DNA from: Paraburkholderia caledonica NBRC 102488
GTDB taxonomy: Bacteria > Pseudomonadota > Gammaproteobacteria > Burkholderiales > Burkholderiaceae
DNA length: 64,000 nucleotides
Reading direction: 5' to 3'
NCBI RefSeq assembly: GCF_000685095.1
Contig: NZ_BAYE01000005.1
Coordinates: 1 to 64,000 of the forward strand
Below are positions 34,442 to 41,428 of the stretch, piece by piece. The notes beneath the pieces are model-generated. The model worked only from the letters and a program-made list of their open reading frames with translations, searched no databases and was not told where the DNA came from. Position numbers and translations under genes: made by a program. Numbering within the stretch: the first letter of the stretch is position 1; every line of letters starts with the position of its first letter.

Positions 34442-35911
34442 TCACAGTGCAAGCTCGTGAAAGCGCCGCACGCCATCGCGGATCCATTGCAACAGGCCGC
34501 CGCTGCCTTCGTCCGCGGTGGCAGATGTCGCAAGCAGCATCTTTTCGCTTTCGTGATGGACCGAGAGCAACCGGCACATTTCGCGCGCGACTTCCGGGCG
34601 CCGCGCGAGGATCGGAGTAAGCGCGCTTTTGTCGAGCCGGAACACCGTGGCGCGCGTGAGCGCGCGCACGACTACCCCGGTTCTCACGCCGGCGAGTATT
34701 CCCGACTGGCCCACCGAGTCGCCTGGCGCGAGCCTGCGCAATTCAGCCTCGCCGCCGTCTTTCTGCACGACGGCCTTGGCAACCCCGCGCGCGAGAATGT
34801 GCAACTCATGCCCGCCTTCGTCGGCGGCGGTATAGATCGTGTCGTCGACATCGAACTCGTGCAGCGTCAGTTGGCCGGCGAGCTCGGCGATCTCCGCGTC
34901 GTCGAGCGTCTGGAAGATCAGGACGTTGCGCAACAGCCGCTGCTTTTCGTCCGTGGGCTCGCCCGTGGGCTCGGCTACGGACAATGGCCGCAACACCACG
35001 CCGCGCGACAGCAGATGCCGGTGCGCGAGGTCATACAGATCGTTGCGCACGCCGATCTTCTTGTTCCATGCGTCGACGTAGCACACGATCTCGTACTCGA
35101 TCGCGTCGTTGGTGGCGCGCTTCACGCTCACGAGCGGCTTCGGCTCGGCGAGCACCTCCGGAGAACTGGCGGCGGCGTGCATCAACGCCTGCAGGACGGT
35201 CGCCGGACGAATCGACGGTTTCACCGGCAGCAACACGCTCACGCCATGCGTATGCATCGGCTGGTTCGCGTTGACGATGTTCGTGCGTGCCGCCACGCTG
35301 TTCGGGATCACGACGATGTTGCCCTGCCCGTTCAGCAGGCTTGTCGCGCGCCAGTTGCTTTCCACCACCTTGCCTTCCACTTCGCCGATGGTGATCCAGT
35401 CGCCTATGCGGAACGGCTGCGTCGCGTTCAGCACCACGCCGGAAAACACGTCGTTCAGCGTACTCTGGATCGCGAGGCCCAGCACCACCGCAACCGCTCC
35501 GGAAGTGGCAAGCAGCCCGCGCACCGGCAACTGCAACACGAACGCGATCGCGCCGACCGCAGCGGCCAGAAACACGAGAGCACCGAGCACGTCTTGAAAG
35601 AGACGCTCCTTGTGCCAGGTCACGGGCAGCACCATTCGATCGAGCACGACGGTCACGAGCCGCGCTCCCTGCAGCCACCAGATCACTTCGAGAATCTGCG
35701 CGAGCAGATGGCGCACGGGCTCCGCGCCCCACGGCGCCTCGCGCAGCGGATTCATGCCGTGCGTGAAGAGCACATAGCTCGACAGGCCAAACATGATCAC
35801 GCGCAACGCGAGCCGCGCGTTCGCGTTGCGGCGGCCCATGAAGCGCCATGCGAGGAAGTCGAGAACCAGAATGCCGAGCCCATAGAGCACGCCATCGGTC
35901 AGAGTCGGCAT
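34442..35911 (-). CDS. MscS-family mechanosensitive channel with C-terminal cNMP domain
   Basis: Encodes 489 residues. Three or four hydrophobic helices lead into the MscS pore and beta domain: GLLATSGAVAVVLGLAIQST, LNDVFSGVVLNATQPFRIGD, EGKVVESNWRATSLLNGQGN and IVVIPNSVAART. Residues from about 345 form a cyclic-nucleotide-binding domain (LIFQTLDDAEIAELAGQL, then GGEAELRRLAPGDSVGQSG). MscS-cNMP fusions are known as bCNG-type channels, of which some are gated by cyclic nucleotides and not by tension. The gene follows the amidohydrolase by 62 bases on the same strand. Confidence 0.88.
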   Translation of the reverse strand: MPTLTDGVLYGLGILVLDFLAWRFMGRRNANARLALRVIMFGLSSYVLFTHGMNPLREAPWGAEPVRHLLAQILEVIWWLQGARLVTVVLDRMVLPVTWHKERLFQDVLGALVFLAAAVGAIAFVLQLPVRGLLATSGAVAVVLGLAIQSTLNDVFSGVVLNATQPFRIGDWITIGEVEGKVVESNWRATSLLNGQGNIVVIPNSVAARTNIVNANQPMHTHGVSVLLPVKPSIRPATVLQALMHAAASSPEVLAEPKPLVSVKRATNDAIEYEIVCYVDAWNKKIGVRNDLYDLAHRHLLSRGVVLRPLSVAEPTGEPTDEKQRLLRNVLIFQTLDDAEIAELAGQLTLHEFDVDDTIYTAADEGGHELHILARGVAKAVVQKDGGEAELRRLAPGDSVGQSGILAGVRTGVVVRALTRATVFRLDKSALTPILARRPEVAREMCRLLSVHHESEKMLLATSATADEGSGGLLQWIRDGVRRFHELAL

Positions 35912-35973
35912 AGTGATTCCCGCTTACAGCAAGGCACGATGAAGATCAGGCAAGTAGAGCAGCGCGCAGCGCG

Positions 35974-37845
35974 TCAGAACGCGAAGCAGCTGCAGCCGAG
36001 CGCACCCCAGAAGCCGTTCGAATCGCTGACGGGCACGTTCTTGCGCCATGCCCAGCCATGCGCATGCGCATGCACGCCGCACAGATTCACGCAGCCGTCC
36101 ACGCAGGCGACGGCGGTCGGCTTATAGCGGCTGTAGCCGCCGAACTCCGCCACCGGCGACCAGGACGGGCTCACTGGCAGATCGGGCGGCGCGAGCGGCG
36201 CGAACTCGTCGGCCGCATAGACGACCTTGCCGCCCACCACCGTCATTACCGATTCGAGGTATTTGATGCTGGTTTCCTCGACGCTGAAGTAGTCGTCGCT
36301 CAGCACAGCGAAGTCGGCGAAGTGGCCCGGCATGAGCGCGCCCTTGCGGTCGTCCTCGTTCGAGAACCAGGCGCTGCCGACCGTATAGCGGCGCAACGCT
36401 TCCATGCGATCGAGCTTGTTCGCGCTCGCATACATTGCCGTGCCGCCAACCGTCTTGCCCGACACCATCCAGTACAGCGACACGAACGGATTGAAACTGG
36501 CGACGCGCGTGGCGTCCGTGCCCGCGCCGACCGGCAGACCCGCGTCGAGCATCTGGCGGATCGGCGGCGTGTGCTTGACTGCCTCTTCGCCGTATTGCTG
36601 GATGAAGTACTCGCCCTGATAAGCCATCCGGTGCTGGATCGCGATGCCGCCGCCGAGCGCGCGCACCCGCTCGATGTTCTTCTGCGTGATGGTCTCGCAA
36701 TGGTCGAAGAACCAGCGCAGACCGTCGAACGGAATGTCCGCGTTCACGCGCTCGAACACATTGAGAAAGCGCTCGATCGACTCGTTGTAAGTGGCATGCA
36801 GACGGAACGGCCAGCGGTTCGCAACGAGCAACCGCACCACCGCCTCGAGTTCGACTTCGAGCGTGTCGGGCAGATCGGGTCGCGGTTCCAGGAAGTCTTC
36901 GAAGTCCGCGGCGGAAAAGACCAGCATCTCACCCGCGCCGTTCACGCGCAGGAAGTCGTCGCCTTCGCCGGGCTTCGTCATCTTCACCCACTTCGCGAAG
37001 TCTTCGATTTCCTTCTTTGCGTTCTGCGTGAAAAGGTTATAGGCGATACGCACGGTCAACTCATTGTGCTTCGCCATTTCCATGATGACCGCGTAGTCAT
37101 CCGGATAAGCCTGATAGCCGCCGCCCGCGTCGATTGCGCTCGTCACGCCGAGCCGGTTCAACTCGCGCATGAAGTGACGTGTGGAATTGCGCTGGTCTTC
37201 CAGCGCGAGCTTCGGGCCTTTGGCGAGCGTCGCGTAAAGCAGGCCGGCGTTGGGCCGCGCGATCAGCATGCCGGTCGGATTGCCGCGCTTGTCGCGCTGG
37301 ATCTCGCCGCCCGGCGGATTGGGCGTGTCTTTCGTATAGCCCACCGCTCGCAGCGCCGCCGCATTCAGAAGCGCGCTGTCGTACAGATGCAGGATGAAGA
37401 CCGGTGTATCCGGCGCGATCGCGTTGATCTCTTCGAGCGTCGGGCCGCGCCGCTCGGCGAACTGGAATTCGTTCCATCCGCCCACCACGCGAACCCACTG
37501 CGGCGCAGGCGTACGGGCCACCTGCTTGCGCAACATGTCGAGCGCGTCCGCGAGCGACGGCACGCCGTCCCAGCGCAACTCCATGTTGAAGTTCAGACCG
37601 CCGCGAATAATGTGCAGGTGCGAGTCGTTCAGACCCGGAATGACCGTGCGGCCTTTCAGGTCGACATGGCGAGTGGCGTCATTCACGTGACGCATCACGG
37701 CATCGCGCGAGCCAGCGGCGATAACGCGGCCATTCGCGACGGCGAGCGAATCGGCGAACGAGCGCTTCTCGTCCTGCGTCGCGATCTTGCCGTTGAAGAA
37801 GACGACCTCGGCCGGGGTGAATCCGGGTGACAGGTCTTTGGACAT
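35974..37845 (-). CDS. YtcJ-like amidohydrolase with Cys/His-rich tail
   Basis: Encodes 623 residues of the metal-dependent amidohydrolase superfamily, YtcJ/exoenzyme-regulatory (AepA-like) group. His76 and His78 (NDSHLHIIRGG) are the first metal ligands; RLHATYNESI, WFFDHCETI and GAGTDATRVASFNP carry the later ones. No signal peptide is visible. The last 45 residues contain five cysteines and several histidines (CVDGCVNLCGVHAHAHG, GCSCFAF), an extension that could bind an additional metal. A CGGAG site precedes the ATG. The substrate is unknown; homologues include N-substituted formamide deformylases. Confidence 0.84.
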   Translation of the reverse strand: MSKDLSPGFTPAEVVFFNGKIATQDEKRSFADSLAVANGRVIAAGSRDAVMRHVNDATRHVDLKGRTVIPGLNDSHLHIIRGGLNFNMELRWDGVPSLADALDMLRKQVARTPAPQWVRVVGGWNEFQFAERRGPTLEEINAIAPDTPVFILHLYDSALLNAAALRAVGYTKDTPNPPGGEIQRDKRGNPTGMLIARPNAGLLYATLAKGPKLALEDQRNSTRHFMRELNRLGVTSAIDAGGGYQAYPDDYAVIMEMAKHNELTVRIAYNLFTQNAKKEIEDFAKWVKMTKPGEGDDFLRVNGAGEMLVFSAADFEDFLEPRPDLPDTLEVELEAVVRLLVANRWPFRLHATYNESIERFLNVFERVNADIPFDGLRWFFDHCETITQKNIERVRALGGGIAIQHRMAYQGEYFIQQYGEEAVKHTPPIRQMLDAGLPVGAGTDATRVASFNPFVSLYWMVSGKTVGGTAMYASANKLDRMEALRRYTVGSAWFSNEDDRKGALMPGHFADFAVLSDDYFSVEETSIKYLESVMTVVGGKVVYAADEFAPLAPPDLPVSPSWSPVAEFGGYSRYKPTAVACVDGCVNLCGVHAHAHGWAWRKNVPVSDSNGFWGALGCSCFAF

Positions 37846-37970
37846 GGCGGGCTCCGTGAGAGAAAGGACAGGCAGGCTGATGAGACGTGCCGCGCTCGCC
37901 TGGATGGCGAGTCGAACTGGGAGGCAGTCTATCGGCGGCGCTTTGCCAGGTCCTTGTCGAAGCCCTTAAT

Positions 37971-38048
37971 AGTTCTTAATGACAGTTCTTAATGCTGGTT
38001 TCTGAGGCTGGTTCCTGAGGCTGGTTCTCAAAACGGGTTCCTGTCGCG
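37971..38048. repeat. Six tandem degenerate 13-bp repeats upstream of dps
   Basis: The 365-base divergent gap between the amidohydrolase and dps contains six head-to-tail 13-base units. Copies 1-2 read AGTTCTTAATGAC and AGTTCTTAATGCT; copies 3-4 read GGTTTCTGAGGCT and GGTTCCTGAGGCT; copies 5-6 are GGTTCTCAAAACG and GGTTCCTGTCGCG. The shared core is RGTTCY followed by a variable half. A period of 13 does not match the helical repeat. The repeats could be slippage products or a protein-binding array. The remaining sequence of the gap shows no gene. Confidence 0.7.
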
Positions 38049-38210
38049 TCCGCGAAAACAATCGCGGCGAGTGGCGCACGCGCCTCAGAAGTTTTCATTA
38101 TTTTTGCAGGACTTTATGCACGCGCTCTTCCTACACTGGCTGGGCGCTCAATGGGCATATGAATGGGCACGCTCGCAGCGCCACCCACCACCCTCGATCA
38201 AGGACTCGCC

Positions 38211-38729
38211 ATGAAAGACCCAAAGCAGGCAGCGGCGCATCGCGCGGCATCGCTCAGGACGCCGACCCGCCTTACCGAAGACGCGACTCGTGACATCGCC
38301 GCCGCATTGACCACCCTGCTCGCCGATGTATTCGCGCTGTATCTGAAGACAAAGAACTTTCACTGGCATATGTCCGGGCCGTACTTCCGCGACTATCACC
38401 TGCTGCTCGACGACCAGGCGAACCAGATCTACGCGACGACCGATCCGATCGCGGAGCGCGCCCGCAAGATCGGCGGCAAAACGCTGCGCTCGGCCGGCCA
38501 CATCACGAAGCTGCAACGTATCGCCGATAACGACGCCGATTTCGTGACGCCCGGCGACATGCTCGCGGAACTGCGCGAGGACAACCTGGCGCTCGCCGGC
38601 TATATGCGCGAAACGCATTCGTTGTGCGATGAATACGGCGATGTCGCGACTGCGAGCCTGCTCGAAAACTGGATCGACGAAGCGGAGCAGCGCGTGTGGT
38701 TCCTGTTCGAGTCGGGACGCCACGACTGA
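38211..38729 (+). CDS. dps: Dps-family ferritin-like DNA-protection protein
   Basis: Encodes 172 residues. Dps proteins form dodecamers that oxidise and store iron with peroxide and coat DNA under stress. The inter-subunit ferroxidase residues are in place: His51 (NFHWHMSGP), Asp78 and Glu82 (TTDPIAERARKIGG), with the same spacing as the classical His31/Asp58/Glu62 set. The basic N-terminus (KDPKQAAAHRAA, TPTR) could contact DNA. The ATG at 38211 follows AAGGA; an in-frame ATG at 38163 is an alternative. It is preceded by the 13-bp repeat array. Confidence 0.9.
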   Translation: MKDPKQAAAHRAASLRTPTRLTEDATRDIAAALTTLLADVFALYLKTKNFHWHMSGPYFRDYHLLLDDQANQIYATTDPIAERARKIGGKTLRSAGHITKLQRIADNDADFVTPGDMLAELREDNLALAGYMRETHSLCDEYGDVATASLLENWIDEAEQRVWFLFESGRHD

Positions 38730-38910
38730 TAGCGCACTGGCCTCTCTCGCACACGCCACTGGCGGCACAGGTTCAGTCACCCGCCTTAACAACAATTAAG
38801 CAATCTGAAAGTACGGGAAATATTCGCGCCCGTAGCATTCGCAACTCTGCGATGCCGCGTCGCGTTGCGCCGGCACGCACATCACAACGTCACACGCACG
38901 GAGAAAAAAT

Positions 38911-39903
38911 TTGGCCAACTCATCCGCAATTCCATCGGCGAACCGCCGCCAGTTGCTCGCAGCAGGCGCAGGCGCGGCCGTAGCCGCTATCGCAGCGCCG
39001 GGCGTCGCGCTAGCGGCAACGGCCGGCGGCAGCAGCCATGCGGGCAATTCTTCTCACTCAAAGCACGGAGAGCGACACACCATGAACACGGTCACGACCA
39101 AGGACGGCACGCGCATTTTCTTCAAGGACTGGGGTTCGGGTAAGCCGGTCGTCTTTTCGCACGGCTGGCCGCTCGATGCGGACGCATGGGACGCACAGAT
39201 GCTGTTCCTCGTGCAGAAAGGCTACCGTGTGATCGCTCATGACCGTCGTGGCCATGGCCGCTCGGACCAGCCGTCGCACGGCAATGACATGGACACCTAC
39301 GCGGACGATCTGGCCGCCGTGATCGAGGCGCTCGACCTGAAGGAAGCCACGCTCGTCGGCCATTCGACGGGCGGTGGCGAGGTCGCTCACTACATTGGCC
39401 GCCACGGCACGTCGCGCGTTGCCAAGGCCGTGCTGATCGGCGCCGTGCCGCCGATCATGGTCAAGACAGAAGCCAATCCGAACGGCTTGCCGATGTCCGT
39501 GTTCGACGGCATTCGCGCGAACGTGGCGGCGAACCGCTCACAGTTCTACAAGGACCTGGCGGTGCCCTTCTACGGCTTCAATCGGCCGAACGCGAAAATT
39601 TCGCAAGGCACGATCGACGAATTCTGGCGCGAAGGCATGCTCGGCTCGATCAAAGGCCAGTATGAGTGCATCAAGCAGTTCTCCGAGGTCGACTACACCG
39701 CGGACCTGAAGAAGATCGACGTGCCCACGCTGATCCTTCACGGCGACGACGACCAGATCGTGCCGATCGACGACTCGGCGCGCCTGTCGGCCAAGCTCGT
39801 GAAGAACGCGACGCTGAAGGTCTATGCCGGCGCACCGCACGGCATGTGCACGACGCAAGCCGACAAGGTCAACGCCGACCTGCTCGAATTCCTGCAGAGC
39901 TAA
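38911..39903 (+). CDS. Alpha/beta hydrolase, non-haem haloperoxidase-like, with Tat-like leader
   Basis: The full frame encodes 330 residues from a TTG preceded by CGGAG. The N-terminus resembles a twin-arginine signal ([14 protein letters not shown], then a hydrophobic run to GVALAA). The catalytic part begins near residue 58 and resembles cofactor-free chloroperoxidases/perhydrolases. Ser152 lies in GHSTGGGE, an aspartate near residue 281 in HGDDDQIVP, and His310 in GAPHGM. An internal ATG at 39082 with an upstream GGAG would give a 273-residue cytosolic form of normal family length. Physiologically it is probably an esterase or perhydrolase. A hairpin terminator follows at once. Confidence 0.82.
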   Translation: MANSSAIPSANRRQLLAAGAGAAVAAIAAPGVALAATAGGSSHAGNSSHSKHGERHTMNTVTTKDGTRIFFKDWGSGKPVVFSHGWPLDADAWDAQMLFLVQKGYRVIAHDRRGHGRSDQPSHGNDMDTYADDLAAVIEALDLKEATLVGHSTGGGEVAHYIGRHGTSRVAKAVLIGAVPPIMVKTEANPNGLPMSVFDGIRANVAANRSQFYKDLAVPFYGFNRPNAKISQGTIDEFWREGMLGSIKGQYECIKQFSEVDYTADLKKIDVPTLILHGDDDQIVPIDDSARLSAKLVKNATLKVYAGAPHGMCTTQADKVNADLLEFLQS

Positions 39904-39909
39904 ACTTGA

Positions 39910-39949
39910 GGGGCGCGCGCCGCGTTTCAGCGGCGCCGCCCCTGCTTTT
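39910..39949 (+). terminator. Rho-independent terminator after the haloperoxidase-like gene
   Basis: A GC-rich arm at 39910-39923 (GGGGCGCGCGCCGC) pairs with 39930-39942 (GCGGCGCCGCCCC) around the loop GTTTCA, with one bulged base, and is followed by TGCTTTT. It begins seven bases after the stop codon. Confidence 0.75.
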
Positions 39950-40341
39950 CCCTTCGCGTCTACATTCTTTTGACGCAGATTGCCGCCGCGCCGAGCGCCG
40001 ATAATCGGCTCCGAATTGCGAGGCTTAATAGAAGCGTCACAAATACATGAATGCCGCGACGCGAATCCTCCGAACCAAAATCCGTTACGGCAATCTGTCG
40101 AATAAAAAATAAACCACGTTGTTTTTTGAGCGTGGATCATTTGTGATAAGCGGCAAAGCTCTGAAGGCCGGGACTCGCGTAATTCTTATGATGTTTGGTG
40201 CTTATTATTTGAGCGCGTATTATTTTATCGACGTTTCCCAACCTCGGGAAAACCCGGCATAATGACAAATAACTTACAAACGATAATTTCGAGTAACGAT
40301 TAACGGCAGTTGAGGCGCTGCGACGACCCGAGGTGACGAAC
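39950..40341. other. AT-rich intergenic region upstream of the AraC gene
   Basis: About 390 bases without a supported gene, clearly richer in A and T than the rest of the window. It probably holds the promoter of the AraC-family gene. A CATAAT at 40258-40263 with TTTCCC 18 bases upstream is a weak -10/-35 candidate. The long untranslated stretch could also be regulatory. No repeat or phage trace was found. Confidence 0.4.
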
Positions 40342-41256
40342 ATGTTCAACGATATTCATGCATCCGCCGCCACGGCCGCACGTCCTAAAGACTCCCTCGG
40401 GTGTCTGACGAGTCGACTGCGCCAGGACCTCGAACTCGACACCGGCGAGTTCAAGTTTTACCGCAAGTGCACGTTGGGCAGCGACACGAGTCCCGTCGCA
40501 ATGGACGGCTCGGGCCGCGGTTTTCTGATTGGCGTATCGCTGCAAACAGGACACCGCCGGCGCATCTATTCGCAACATCGCTGGGTCACGCACGAGTTCG
40601 AGCGCGACTGCGTCTACGTCCGCGATTTCGCCGACGACTATCGCGCTGAACTGCTAGGCGGCTTCGACTTCGTGCTGATCGAACTGTCGCGCAATTTTGT
40701 CAGCGACGCCTGCCATGAGCGCGGCGGCAGCGGCCTCGCGCGCATCGCAACGGTCGCGGGCCGCAAAGACCCGGTGCTGGGTCATCTCGCGCAGGTGCTC
40801 GCGCTCACGCTCAATGCGCAAAGCGGGGCGAGTCCGCTCTTCCTCGAACAACTCGGCGTGACCATCGGCACGCATCTGCTTGATCGCTACGGCGAGGCCT
40901 CGCGTCGGTCGAACCGCAACAACCGGGGCCTGTCCGCGTTGCTGGAAGCCCGCGCAAAAGAGATGCTGCTCGCCAGATCTCAGGGCAATGTGTCCATTGA
41001 AGAGATCGCCAGTGCGTGCAACCTGTCGCGCAGTTACTTCATTCAAGCCTTTCGCGAGACCACGCAGCGCACGCCGCATCAATGGTTGCTGGAGCGGCGT
41101 ATCGACCAGGCTCGTGAGCTTCTGAAGCACTCGAACCATTCGCTCTCGGAGATCGGCATGGCTTGCGGATTTTCCGATCAAAGCCATTTCACGCGCACGT
41201 TCTCGCAACTCGTCGGCATGCCGCCAGGACATTGGCGTCGTGAGGCGCGCCGATAA
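40342..41256 (+). CDS. AraC-family transcriptional regulator
   Basis: Encodes 304 residues. The C-terminal third holds the double helix-turn-helix: VSIEEIASACNLSRSYFIQA and LSEIGMACGFSDQSHFTRTF, ending in GMPPGHWRREARR. The N-terminal two thirds is a divergent sensor region typical of the AraC proteins next to oxidoreductase or haloperoxidase genes. A GAGGTGA site precedes the ATG at 40342. It precedes a large winged-helix/ATPase regulator on the same strand by 172 bases, so two regulators of different classes are neighbours here. The effector is unknown. Confidence 0.88.
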   Translation: MFNDIHASAATAARPKDSLGCLTSRLRQDLELDTGEFKFYRKCTLGSDTSPVAMDGSGRGFLIGVSLQTGHRRRIYSQHRWVTHEFERDCVYVRDFADDYRAELLGGFDFVLIELSRNFVSDACHERGGSGLARIATVAGRKDPVLGHLAQVLALTLNAQSGASPLFLEQLGVTIGTHLLDRYGEASRRSNRNNRGLSALLEARAKEMLLARSQGNVSIEEIASACNLSRSYFIQAFRETTQRTPHQWLLERRIDQARELLKHSNHSLSEIGMACGFSDQSHFTRTFSQLVGMPPGHWRREARR

Positions 41257-41428
41257 ATAATGATCGATTCCGACAGCACCATTTTTGGTGCGCAGCCCAT
41301 GCAAATGGACTTTCGTACAAAGCATCGCACTAACCGACAAGACGCGAACGATTTGATGCGGTAACTTCCGTCTTGTCGTCCTGCAGGTTCTTCTCACCAA
41401 GCACGTTGTCCCGGAAGTTGAAAACGAC

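Noticed and set aside
36058..37830. Plus-strand open frame of 590 codons
   Set aside because: Antisense to the amidohydrolase gene; no recognisable domain.
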